In this document: positions 22,467 to 33,118 of the stretch, piece by piece
How the letters are laid out: each line of letters begins with the position of its first letter
Position numbering within the stretch: position 1 is the stretch's first letter
Origin: Gautieria morchelliformis
Taxonomy: Eukaryota > Basidiomycota > Agaricomycetes > Gomphales > Gomphaceae
Length of the DNA stretch: 64,000 nt
Direction of reading: 5' to 3'
NCBI GenBank assembly: GCA_015179125.1
Contig: WHVA01000349.1
Span: forward strand, 1-64,000
The notes under the pieces: generated by a model
The model's database searches: none
Told to the model about the DNA's origin: nothing
The model's input: only the letters and a program-made list of their open reading frames with translations
Translations under genes and position numbers: made by a program

Positions 22467-25400
22467 ACTCGCCTCAGAACTCGCCTCCGAAGTTGCAAGC
22501 ACCGCTCGTTTCCCTAATCAATGCACCCGCTTTTATGCGCGCATCCAGGTTAGAAGGATCCAAAGTGTTTCAGCTCAATCTGGCTTCGCCTGAGCTCCTC
22601 ACCCAAGGAGCAACATCAGGAGAAAGCTCTCCCGAGCTTTCTGAGAACATTAAGAAACATGTGCCCGAAGTATATCACGAATTTGCAGATGTATTCAGCA
22701 AAGCATGCGCTGACACTCTAGCTCCCCACTGACCCCATGATATCAAGATCAACCTCGAAGAAGGGACCTCGCCACCTATTGGTCCCATCTACTCCCTTTC
22801 CACTTCCAAACTCAAAGCACTTCGTGAGTTCATTGACGAGCATTTTAACATCGGTTTCATCTGACCTTCACGCTCGCCTCATGGTGCACCGGTATTGTTT
22901 GTTCGCAAAAAAGATGGCTCACTTCGGTTGTGTGTCGACTTCCGAGGTCTAAACAAAATTTCGAAAAAGATCGGTATCCATTGCCATTGATTGCTGACTT
23001 ACTTGATGCTCCAAAGAACGCTCACATCTATACAAAGATTGACCTTCATCACGCTTACCACCTTGCACGAGTGGCCGAGGGTGACGAATGCAAAACCACC
23101 TTCAGGACTCACTATGGGTCCTTTGAATGGTTGGTTATGCCATTTGGTCTCACTAACGGCCCTGCTGCTTTCCAGAGATCCATGAATGAGATTTTCGCCG
23201 ACCTTTTGGATGTTTGTGTGGTGATATACTTGGATGACATTCTAATCTATTCCAGTGACCCCTCCAAACATGTGGAACATGTCAAGGAAGTCCTGCGACG
23301 ACTGAGACTCAACAACCTCTTCGCCAAAGAGGACAAATGCGAGTTTCATCGCGACTCGGTTGAATTCCTCGGCTACATCCTCTCTCCTGAGGGCCTTACT
23401 ATGGCAGATGACAAGGTAAAGGTCATTCAAGACTGGCCTGAACCTCGCAAATTTCACGACATCCAGTCCTTCCTCAGTTTCGCTAATTTCTACCGACGTT
23501 TCATTCACAACTACTCCGACATCACCATTCCCTTAACCTGACTTACCCGCAAGGGTACCCCTTGGAACTTTTCCGAGGAGTGTCGTCAAGCCTTCAACTT
23601 GTTGACAAAGGTGTTCACCACTGCTCCTATCCTTACCCACTGGATTCCTGATCTCCCACTAATCGTACAGACTGATGCTTCAGATTATGCCTTAGCAGCA
23701 ATCCTATCATTGCGAACCTCGGAAGGCGAACTTCACCCGGTCGCTTTTCACTCCCACACATTCACCTCTACTGAACTCAACTACAATGTTCACGACAAGG
23801 AGCTCCTGGCAATATTTGGAGCCTTTCAATGCTGGCGACACTACCTTGAGGGTTCTGGCGACCCTGTCGACATTATAACTGATCATAAGAACCTCAAATA
23901 CTTTTCAACAACTAAGCTCTTAACCCATTGACAAGCTCGTTGGTCAGAATACCTCTCTCAGTTCAACCTCGCCATCCGTTTCCGACCTGGTCACCTCGGA
24001 ACGAAGCCTGACTCTCTCACTAGACGATGGGACATCTACCTTAAAGAGGGGAATAGCGACTATGCCACCATAAACCCACAGAACCTACGACCAGTGTTTA
24101 CTCAACACCAGTTGGCATCGTCCCTTAGAGCTACTAACCTTGCTCCCATTGTACTCTGAGCTGCTTTGCTGCTTGATACCGAGCAGATCCGAGCTGACAT
24201 ACTAGCGAACCTCCCCTCGGACCCCATAGCCAAGTCACACCTCGGCTTGGTTAATGGCCCGAGGTGGACCACAGACCCTGAGGGCTTTCTCAAGCTTGAC
24301 AACTGAACCTATGTTCCAGTGGCCCAAGGCCTTCGACTTCGCATCCTGCAATACAAGCACGACCACATTCTCTCAGGACACTTTGGGGTCAACCAGACCT
24401 TGGAGTTATCCGATGAGACTACACTTGGCCAGGGATTATATCCTTTGTCAAGGAGTATTGCAAGACTTGCACTACTTGTATGCGAAGCAAGCCACAATGT
24501 CACAAGCCCTATGGCCTCCTCAAACAACTCCCCGTTCCCGAGAAACCTTGGAATTCCATCTCTATGGATTTCATTGAGCAGCTCCCACATTCATCCGAGT
24601 TCACCTCCATACTAGTGATTGCTGACCGCTTCACTAAGCATGTTATCTTCAAACCAACCACAGACAAGATAACCTCGCAAGAGCTCGCTCACCTTTTCGT
24701 CCTTCATGTCTTTTCTAAGCATGGAGTCCCCTCACATGTCACCTTGGACAGGGGTTCTGAGTTCATCTCTCACTTCTGGCATTCTCTAGGGAAAGCCTTG
24801 GACATGCGGTTGCATTTCACCTCGGGATATCATCCCGAGGGTGATGGTCAAACCAAGCATGGTAACCAGACCTTGGAACAGTACCTCAGGATCTATTGCA
24901 ACTATCAGCAGTCCAATTGGGCTTCACTCCTTCCCCTCGCTGAGTTCGCTTACAACAATGCGCCTAGCGCAACCACCGGTATATCCCTGTTCTTTGCTAA
25001 CAAGGGTTACCATCCCAACCTCGTGGTTCACCCGAGCGTGACCTCACTTCGGCACAAGCTCGAGACTTCATGGTTGACCTGGACGAGCTCCACCAAGAAC
25101 TTTGCCGCGCCATCCTCGAGGCCCAAAAGACCTACCAAGCCTCAGCTGATGTTCGTCGCAAGCCCGCCCCTGATTTCCAAGTTGGATCCCTCGCCTTTGT
25201 AAAGGCACAGTACTTAAGAACAACTCGGCCCACGAAGAAGCTCGCCGAGAAGTTTTTGGGTCCTTTTGAGATCATTTCCCAAGCGGGTACTCACTCCTTC
25301 ACCCTTCAACTTCCAGAACATATGCATTCAGTCCATCCAGTATTCCACGTATCCATGCTCAAACCAGCCTCGCCCAACACCATTCCGAACCGAGTTCAGC

Positions 25401-25646
25401 CACCTCTGCCCCCAGTCGTCATTGATGGCGAGCCCAAGTTCGAAGTCTCAGAAATCCTCGACTCGAAGATAGATAATAGACGAAAGAGCTGCAAGCTGCT
25501 CTATCTTGTTAGGTGGACTGGTTACGAGGGTACCAACAAAGAAACCTCGTGGATCCTCGCTTCCAAACTTGACCATGCCTCGGAGCTGGTCAGAGATTAT
25601 CACGAGTCTTATCTGGGCAGGCTGGGACCTTTAACTGCTCTATGAT
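22467..25646 (+). pseudogene. Ty3/gypsy chromovirus pol with seven in-frame TGA codons
   Basis: Order: end of protease (SLINAPAFMRASRLEG, 22510), linker (VYHEFADVFSKACADTLAPH), RT ([46 protein letters not shown]; active site YLDDILIY at about 23230), RNase H (VQTDASDYALAAIL, 23665), H2C2 zinc finger, integrase (SMDFIEQLPHSSEFTSILVI, 24565; GQTKHGNQTLEQYLR), and a C-terminal chromodomain (LYLVRWTGYEGTNKETSWI, 25500-25555). Gag and most of protease are missing. TGA at 22730, 22862, 23539, 23929, 24157, 24304 and 24414 falls where arginine is expected. Single-base indels near 22968, 24405 and 25025 change frame. Non-functional. Confidence 0.93.
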
Positions 25647-25799
25647 CATTCCTTTGTTTAACCCCCATGACCCCCCAGTAGTTAGATAACAAAAATCCCT
25701 CGCAATCGAACAACAAAACAAAAAGAAAGAAAAACACCAAGAAAAGTCCATTATTCCATTATTTAGTTTATTCCAACATCCTCATGTCCTCCACCTCAC

Positions 25800-26440
25800 T
25801 CCCCTTGCTATCCTCACCTGACTCCTCCTCATTGCTACTACTACTTCGCTCCACTAGACCCCCATTTCCCCCATAATCCGCCAAGTCTCTCGCCGCCTGC
25901 ATTCACTTCAAGTAATTCCACCTCCTCCTTATCCTCATGAACTCTACGTCCACCCTATTCATTCTATCGTTCACCGCCCTAAACTCCCCCAACAACTCGC
26001 ACACCCTCTCCCCAACCTCGCCAACCTTTTGTCCCACATCCCTCACCGCCGCTATCAGTTCCCTCATCTCCGCACTTCGCTCCAACCTTTTCGTCTTCTT
26101 GTCTTTCTTTGCCTTCCGACCTTCCTCCACCTCAGCTTCCTTCCCCTCACTCTGCCTCGCTTCCCCAACCTCTCTCCCCTCACTCTGCCTCGCTCCCCCA
26201 GTCTCCTTTCCCTTTTCCTCACTCAGCCTCGCTTCCATTCGCTCCACCCTCACCTCCAGAGTCTACTTGACCCAATCACTTGAGTTGTTGTCTTCAACCT
26301 CGTCCCGAACCTTGGCCTCTTTCTCGGCCTTGGTCCGTCCTTGCTATCCTCGCTCCACACCCACTTCTTGCCCGCCTCGCTTGCCTGACCCTTCCCCTTG
26401 TTCGCTTTACCGCGACGACCATGGGCTATGTTGGGTGCAT
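25800..26440 (-). CDS. Antisense coiled-coil ORF in the 3' region of the gypsy element
   Basis: Downstream of pol and upstream of the 3' LTR, the minus strand carries a reading frame. A basic part near 26430-26300 reads KANKGKGQASEAGKKWVW. It is followed after a frame break by 116 codons (26253-25903) rich in K, E and R, with heptad-like spacing (RSAEMRELIAAVRDVGQ, then VGERVCELLGEFRAV). The plus strand here is pyrimidine-biased, consistent with coding on the minus strand. I do not recognise the family. It could be an accessory gene of the element or a captured host fragment. No zinc knuckle or protease motif is present. Confidence 0.45.
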
Positions 26441-26698
26441 ATGTGCACCAGAATTCAAACCTAACATTTCTGTTGTTCTTTCTTTCGATTTTGACCTGAA
26501 ACTATGCTGACATTCATTCTATGCTTTTCACAATTTTCTTTGATTTTTTCGAGGCTGTATTACTACTCCTTTTCATGTTCTGTCCAACCGACCCTTTGTG
26601 GGTGCTTGTGGACAAGTTTCCTTTTTGAGCTGCGGCTGTTCACTAACGCGCTACGTTCTATGGGCGCTTAGCATGGCACACCATTGCCCCAAGGGCGC
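26441..26698. other. Short spacer inside the gypsy element
   Basis: Between two antisense frames. It includes GGTGCATATGTGCACC-like palindromic bases at 26436-26451. Nothing else recognised. Confidence 0.3.
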
Positions 26699-27364
26699 TT
26701 AAGTGCTGGAACTTCGTATATGCGAGTGAAACAAGCCCATGCGCAGCCTCCCCTCCTCAGTGTTGACTATCACTGAGGAGAACATTAAATAGTTTACTAA
26801 TCTCCTGCAAGTCCATCGTTCATATCTGGCATATAACTTCCTACTTTCCCAAACCGAGTTATTATAGGCTATACTGCAGCCTGGCGATCGTGTCCTGCAC
26901 CATACGCAGGCCCCAAGGTTGGCAATTCCAAAGTTGAGACTCATGGTGTGAAGACACGTATAATCGCGCTCTTTGCAGTGCATGCGCCTGGCCTCGGCTT
27001 TGGTCGCAAGTTGCCATTCATGAGGTCCTCCGTCAGCAAGCTTGTACCCGTATAGGGACAAGTCTGACGGATGGTATGCAAACAACATGCGTTTGTACTG
27101 TCCAAGTCAGCGACGAGTCCTTACAAGCACACACTCGGCACTCACCTTTTTGCCTTTCGGCCCTTCTTGCCACGGCTCACGCATATCAATGGCCCCATCA
27201 TCATCGATGGGCCTCAGTGCAACCTCAGGTGGAACCTCGGGCATAACCTCACTCGTGGGACTGTCCTCTTGGGACAGTAGCATTTGGTCAAACATGTTGT
27301 CAGCGCTGTTCACGTCGACTGCAGAGTTAAAGAGAGCTTGAGGGTACACCATGCTCGTTGGCAC
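26699..27364 (-). CDS. Second antisense ORF pair in the gypsy 3' region, unknown
   Basis: The ATG at 27364 begins an acidic, Pro-rich frame (PTSEVMPEVPPEVALRPIDD). It stops after VLVRTRR at 27107. The adjacent minus frame, 27088-26699, continues MLFAYHPSDLSLYGYKLADG then GPHEWQLATKAEARRMHCKE, which looks like genuine protein. An unrecognised intron or a frameshift near 27100 could join the two. No family recognised. It lies before the polypurine tract at 27512, so it is inside the element as now arranged. Confidence 0.35.
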
Positions 27365-27511
27365 TTGGTTTTGCTGCCTCCTACGCAGCCATTTATCTAA
27401 CCTCGGCTACGATTTAAGCTTCGCCTTTCCGGCTACTTAACATTGGGCCGGGATCTAGATTCAAGGATAGACAAACCTTGTTCATATTACGGCCTCGAGG
27501 GTCTCGGCCAT

Positions 27512-27781
27512 AAGGGGGGATACTGTAAGGACCTGGCCTTTGGTGTCATGACATGTTTATTTCCCATACTCAGATGCTCTGTTCTCCCATTTCTCACTCC
27601 ACCTTCGTGTTCGTTCCGATCACCCTTGCCGTGTTCGGCAACCGATCCTCGCTGTTCGCGCCATTTACCATAGCCACGCCGTTGAAGCATGATCGACATC
27701 CTTGGACTGACTTGGCAGTCATCTCTGGGCCTATCACCTCCTCTGCTCAACCCTCTTTCGATGGTGTTCCTATGATCAGAC
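27512..27781 (+). repeat. Polypurine tract and truncated 3' LTR of the chromovirus
   Basis: AAGGGGGGATAC (27512-27523) is a classic chromovirus polypurine tract. TGTAAGGACC at 27524 then starts an LTR that is cut at 27781 by another LTR of the TGTCATGAC family. It holds its own internal TGTCATGACATGT phrase at 27545, so the two LTR families are related. Confidence 0.65.
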
Positions 27782-28551
27782 TGTCATGACTTGTGTATTT
27801 CCTGGACCTTGTTATCCCCATTTCCCCTTTCGCCACTCCTCCCCATGTTCTCGGCTTCGCCCTCCACTTCAACCACTTCTCCCCTATGTCATCTCCGTCG
27901 CCCTTCCTCACATTTCTCCGAACCACTATTCACTGCTCGCGCATTTCACCAGCAGGCATGCCATCAAATACGATCGATACCATTTACCCGGCATGATGGT
28001 TCATCACTAACCCCATCATCTTCTTAATCCAACCCCTTTGGGTGTTCGTATGGCCAAAGTGTGTTCGCAGGACATCCCTTCCGTAGGTCGTGCAGGATCA
28101 ACCCAGTAGACGAAGAGTCCGTGCAGGGTAGCATGTATGCGGGTCCCAAGACATGGTTTTGTACATAAGTGCCTTCGCCACCTTTACTCTCCGTCGTTTC
28201 ATGTTCGCATTCTTCCCTCACTCTATTGTATGTTTATTCCATCTACTTAGTATCATGACTGCACACCCCTATCCAACCCTGACTCACGACGGCCTCTTTC
28301 CTATTCGCTGATACCTTATGAGCATTCAATATAAGTAGTTTACATTCGCATGTATATTCTCCAGTTCAATTATCATATGTCGTCCATCTTGTGCAAACTT
28401 GACCTTGCTGTGATCATCATCTTGAGCCTTCTCCTGGAGATTTCTATCTTCGACCAGAAGAGGATTTAGGCATCACTGGTGAGTTCCCATACTTCATCGT
28501 CGTTACCTTAAGCCTTTGAACCATTTTCTGTGCTGACGGCAAAGGGCTCCG
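27782..28551 (+). repeat. Gypsy LTR, truncated by copia element 2
   Basis: Homologous to the first 770 bp of 21003-22031, starting TGTCATGACTTGTG. It ends within the internal hairpin (GGCAAAGGGCTCCG), where copia element 2 begins. Confidence 0.88.
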
Positions 28552-29148
28552 TGTTATTTGAGGAGGAAAGGACAGTTTCAATCAGGACAATCTCATTTCT
28601 CATTCTTCTTATCACTCACCTTATTTTCCCATCATTCCAAGTCGAGTCGAGGCACATAGATGTGTACCATGAGTCAAACATCGAGTCGAGGCACAGACAT
28701 GCGTGCCACTGAGTTCAGAGTTCATTTTCATGCCTACTATCGAGTCGAGTCATCATTCCACTGGTCTGACATCATTTACTTCATCATTTCCATCATTTAT
28801 GAAGAGATTAGCCACATAGGAGCTATTGCATCACTGTTAACATCATTATGCTCCTATCCCCTAAGTAGCATCATATTTCACATGATTATTTCCCCCTATC
28901 CTACTCTGCTTAAATACTTGGACTCTAGATACGAATAAATCAGCGACTTAACAATCTTTTTCCTTAGAGCTTCGAGTTATAAGCTTCTTTGGACCATTAT
29001 TGTTTCCTCCTCAACTCTTATTACTCTGAGAACATTGCTTAATTCTAGAACTCTAGAACACTGCTTTTATCTCTCACCAGAACACTGCTTGAGCTCTCTA
29101 TCACACTATTGACCACTCGACTCCAACCCCTTAATTTGATTTATATTA
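28552..29148 (+). repeat. 5' LTR of copia element 2
   Basis: Begins TGTTATTTGAGGAGG and ends just before the primer-binding site at 29149. The terminal CA reads TA here. AT-rich; two TCGAGTCGAGGCACA repeats lie at about 28642 and 28682. Confidence 0.7.
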
Positions 29149-29162
29149 GATTAAAAGTCTCA
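29149..29162 (+). other. Primer-binding site matching tRNA-Lys(UUU) anticodon arm
   Basis: GATTAAAAGTCTCA. The complement TGAGACTTTTAATC is a tRNA-Lys anticodon arm with anticodon TTT. It differs from the element 1 site by one transition at the anticodon wobble base. Confidence 0.7.
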
Positions 29163-29172
29163 TTGACTTTTC

Positions 29173-30060
29173 ATGGCCCAACAGATCATGACCACCCTCC
29201 CTCATCCTAAACATGATATCCACAAGTTTAGGGATATAAAACCAAAGTTGAGTAAGGATAACTGGATGTCTTGGAAGAGAGAGTTGTTGGCTACTTCTCG
29301 AGACAGAGGCCTTTACAGAATGATCACAGGAGCAGATGACTATCCAGATGTCACCAACAGGGCTGTAGTAATCCTCAATGGGGTTGAGACTGTTGGTAAT
29401 ATTCCATTAACTCAGCTCCAGGATGAGTGGCATGACAGGAACAATGTGGCTTATAGCCAAATACTCCTGGGTATTACCCCTGAACTCCAAACAGCCATCG
29501 ACTCTACTGAATCTTCAGCTACAGCATGGGAGATCCTGACGAGGAAATTCAAGTCTACAGACCCTAGCAAAATCAGCATCATTCACACAAAATATGAAAA
29601 TTATCATATGACCGAAGGACAGTCTGTCTCCTCCTACCTCACTACAATGAAGGAGTACAGGAATCAATTGGCAAAAATGGGTGAGATCATTGCTGATTCC
29701 ACCCATGCTGCCACTGTCCTCAGGAATGTACCTGAATCCTGGAGGCCTATCGCTCAAACCATCAGGATGATCACTGGAGACATAGATGTCATTGAGGAGA
29801 AGCTAGAGGCTCATGAGGCGGATTTAAGTGCAGTGGAAATATCGAATCAAGCAGCTACGGCTTTTGTGGCACAATCAAAGGGTGCAGGACGACCTAATAA
29901 CTCTGCATACCCTACCACAAGACCATGGAACACCCCCTATCCAACAAATAATAATCAGAGACCATTTTACAACTGCAATAATTGTGGAAAGGAGGGTCAT
30001 TCAGCTTCAAGATGTTTCGCACCAGGAGGGGGCTGGCAGGACAAGATGGGGTCGAGGAGC
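29173..30060 (+). CDS. copia element 2 gag
   Basis: The ATG at 29173 opens MAQQIMTTLPHPKHDIHKFR. A UBN2-type capsid region spans codons 20-220 (NWMSWKRELLATSRDRGLYR; LTQLQDEWHDRNNVAYSQIL; SYLTTMKEYRNQLAKMGEII; NVPESWRPIAQTIRMI). A CX2CX4HX4C zinc knuckle NCNNCGKEGHSASRC follows near 29970-30015. Unlike element 1, this gag reads cleanly up to the knuckle. The pol part then continues in a different frame (about 30030 onward) as a Gly/Arg-rich linker. That may be a programmed frameshift or a simple indel. In the original frame the protein would run to 30270 with non-homologous sequence. Confidence 0.88.
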
Positions 30061-31975
30061 AAGTGTTGCAAGAGGTGGAAGAGGTGGTATTTGGCCGGGA
30101 GGAAGTGGCAATCGACCAGCTCCTGTTTGGAACTCTCCAACAGCTGCCACACAGATGCATCAAACTGTGCCTGCAGGAGCCAACAATTCTTCAAACAATT
30201 CTTCAGTGCCATCATCAAGATTTGCCAATGCATCGACAAAGAATATTGTTATGATGGCATATATCTCTGAACAAGAAGAAGACCAATCCAAAAGTATTGT
30301 CTTATCCACAAAGACATCAGCTCTATCAGCCATACAGGACAGGTCTCATATGTGGTTGGTGGACTCTGCAGCATCAAGTCACATATGCGGCAGATTGGAA
30401 CTCTTTGATGAAATCCACTCGACTCCTACTATATTGGTCGAGACTGCAAGTGGTGAGGCCTTCGAGGCTAGTCAAAAGGGGACAATTCGCATCACACTTC
30501 AAAGTGATGAGTCTATGAACCTACCACCCTTGGAGTTGACATTGCAAAATGTCATTTTTGTCCCAAAACTCAATGCCAATCTACTTTCTGTTGGGAGGAT
30601 GACAACAGCAAATGTAGATGTGGTCTTCAGTCGTGGTGACACCTCCCTGCTCTACAATGGAGAAATTGTTGCAAAAGGAACAAAAATCAACAATTTATTC
30701 GCATATATGGCAACATCAGTTCAAAACCCTGTAGAAACTGTGAAATATTCTGGTGAGCCAAGTGAGCTTACACTCTGGCATCATAGGCTTGCACATGCTG
30801 CACCATCAACATTGGAAACTATGTTGAGGTTGCAAACAGTTGATGGGCTCCCTGATGTGGAGGAGGATCAATACATGAGTCAATGCTCAAACTGTCCCTT
30901 TGGCAAACAGACACGCGCACCTTTCAAGAGCACAGAGGAGCTACCTATGAGGATTGGAGATATCATTTCCTCTGACCTTTGTGGTCCATTCGACGTCTCC
31001 ATCAATGGCTTTCGATATTTTGTGACCTGGATTGATCACAAAACTCGCTATGTCAGTATTGATTTCTTGAAGAACAAGGAATGTGCCACTGTTACCAATT
31101 CATTCAAGGGATATATTGCATGGTTGAAGAATCAGAAAGGAGAGGATGTGAGGAGAGTGAGGACAGATAATGGAGGAGAATATATGGGGAAGGGATTTCA
31201 AAAGTTATGCAAAGACCTTGGAATCGCTCATCAAACCACTTCTCCCTATACTCCAGAGCATAATGCCATTGCTGAAAGGTACAACAGGACCCTTCAAGAA
31301 GGAGCATTAACCCTTCAGCATGATGCTTGACTCTCGAATCGATTTTTGGGTCTCTGGAGTGCACACAGTCAATTTTGTCAAAAATCGAATTCTGCATCAC
31401 AGGATCAACAAATCACCTTATGAGGCCTTTTGGCTAGTAAAACCAAAGGTGAATTGGCTTCGCACTTATGGCTCCAAGTGCTGGGCCTTGATTCCTAAAG
31501 CAACAAGGAGGAAGGGGATTATAAGTCAGTGGAAGGAATATTTGTTGGATATTTTGACAATTCCAAGGCTTACAAGGTCTGGGTTCCACGCACACACACA
31601 CTGCTGAAGTCCAGGGACGTTATCTTCGATGAGTTGAACCACATAGAACGAGTATCTATTCATGGAACCGATGCAGACGACACACCTATGCTCTGGCAAC
31701 GTGAATCCAGACTCCCTGTTATTTTCCAGCCTGAGGAGCCGAGGCCTGTACAGGAATGGCAGTATGATGAAGAATTACCATTCGTTGACAGGACTGATAC
31801 CACTGGAGTATTACAACAAGTCGAAGAGGAGGAGAAAAAGATAGAGCATGAGGAAGAGATCGAAGGAGTGGAGCTGAGGACAGAAGAAGAAGACAGAGAG
31901 GCAGAAGAAGAAGAGATTAAGACTGGATCCTTGGCCTGGTACCAGCTGGTTCCCTCGAGCTTGGTAAGGGCTGTG
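30030..31975 (+). pseudogene. copia element 2 pol, protease-integrase only
   Basis: The protease active site reads WLVDSAASSHICG (about 30355); the usual DSG is DSA, an unusual Gly-to-Ala change beside the catalytic Asp. HHCC zinc finger (LWHHRLAH...CSNCPFGKQTR) and DDE integrase (SSDLCGPFDV; RTDNGGEYMGKG; NAIAERYNRTLQEG) follow, to TGA at 31328-31330. In element 1 a glycine stands there, so the TGA is a mutation. One extra T near 31344 shifts frame, and coding resumes at FWVSGVHTVNFVKNRILH, then EGIFVGYFDNSKAYKVWV. A Glu-rich linker (31820-31925) precedes the truncation. Confidence 0.88.
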
Positions 31976-31984
31976 AGCTGCTCA

Positions 31985-32640
31985 TTTTTCAGACAGAACT
32001 GGTCGGAAAATGTTTCTCGAAGGCGTCCCAGTCCCGGAAGTAGTTCCCCTTGCCCTTTGCTTCATGTCGGATCACCTTGTTTGCAAAACGGGCTGCGCGG
32101 TCCGACTTGAAAAAGGACAATGCCCAGTGAATCCGAGCCTGGTCGTTCGGAAAGAGGTCTCCGACAATTGCGAAGTAGATGCTGCATGTGGTGAAGAACG
32201 GGCGTCCCTTCTCCCGATCTCCGTCAAAGTCCGCCGGAGTTGCGGGTTTGACCTTTGCCAACTTCGTGGACACCTTCTCTTCTGCTAGTTCCGCTTTTCC
32301 AAAATCCGGCTCATCCAGCATTGCATTTCCACCACCTTGTGGAATATCTAACTTAGCCAAAATCGTTTGTAAGGCTGTTTCAATCGCGTCGGTCTTCATC
32401 CGGTTCCGCGTCAATTCCTCCTCCATATTCCGAAGACGATCATCCAGATCCATGTCAGAAGGAGAAATATGGGACGGGATTTCCGGGGTTGGGAGCTCGA
32501 CGTAAGAAGAGGGACTGTCGTATGCCGTGTGCGCGGAAGAGGTTGCGATCTCTGAGTCGCTGTCTCCGATTCCAAACACACCTATGGCGAATGCAACGCG
32601 CAATATGACCGCCGGTCCTCTAGGGAAGAGACTTTTCTGC
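31985..32640 (-). pseudogene. gypsy gag fragment (Tf2-like), opposite orientation
   Basis: The minus strand encodes an N-terminal acidic region, a coiled coil (LDDRLRNMEEELTRNRMKTD) and a capsid core: KVKPATPADFDGDREKGRPF, then FPNDQARIHWALSFFKSD and GKGNYFRDWDAFEKHF. This is the capsid family of mushroom Ty3/gypsy elements. It is cut at about 31985 by the junction with copia element 2. No zinc knuckle or pol follows. The upstream flank is its own LTR (32641-33115). Confidence 0.85.
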
Positions 32641-33115
32641 TGTAAGGGCAACCCTGGCTAGTTGTGGAGATCACACTACCACACAACTGACAAGGGGAAA
32701 TCCAAAGTATGTATAAATGAACGAAGTATACAAGAGAGGGGATTCTCACCTGACAAGGGGAAATCCAAAGAGAAAAGTCTAAGGACCCCCAATGTCAGCG
32801 AGCCCATATTATACTACACTGCGTAGCCAGGGACAACGCTTGGCACCCGCCATCAACCCTGCATCCTCCTGACCTCCCTGACCCTTGATCGACCCTTGAT
32901 GCCACCTATTACGCGAGCCGCTTGATTTCCGACACTGTTCCGAGAGTGGAAGTCGGACATTGGATTGGAACTGGAAGCGGAGTCGCAAATGGAGTCGCAA
33001 ATGGAGTCGCAAATGGAGTCGGAACTGGAGTCGGAACTGGAGTCGGAACTGGAGTCGGAACTGGAGTCGGAACTGGAGTCAGAACTGGGAATGGAAAACA
33101 GGGTGTCCCCTGACA
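32641..33115 (-). repeat. 5' LTR of the gypsy gag fragment
   Basis: On the minus strand it begins TGTCAGGGGACACC at 33115 and ends GGTTGCCCTTACA at 32641, next to the gag. The 3' part (32690-32830) is homologous to 51040-51218 (CCTTAGACTTTTCTCTTTGG and the TTGCCCTTACA end), so the two belong to one LTR family. Confidence 0.82.
32966..33088. repeat. 12-bp minisatellite inside the LTR
   Basis: About ten tandem 12-mers, GGAGTCGGAACT and GGAGTCGCAAAT variants, arranged as two blocks. On the minus strand one frame reads Ser-Asp-Ser-Ser repeats, but there is no sign that it is a gene. Such arrays in LTR U3 regions often differ in copy number between insertions. Confidence 0.88.
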
Positions 33116-33118
33116 TTA

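Larger units (their letters stand above)
28552..31975 (+). mobile_element. Ty1/copia element 2, 3'-truncated
   Basis: 5' LTR, primer site, gag, protease and integrase are present in order. RT, RNase H and the 3' LTR are absent because the element stops in the linker after integrase (about 31975), where a gypsy gag in opposite orientation begins. Its proteins are close relatives of element 1. Confidence 0.88.

Noticed and set aside
22730..24416. TGA as a recoded sense codon
   Set aside because: Host genes here (ALDH at 46876, MFS at 51521) end with TGA, and the in-element TGAs fit CpG mutation of arginine codons.
32966..33088. Regular repeats as a CRISPR array
   Set aside because: Contiguous 12-bp units without spacers in a eukaryote: a minisatellite.
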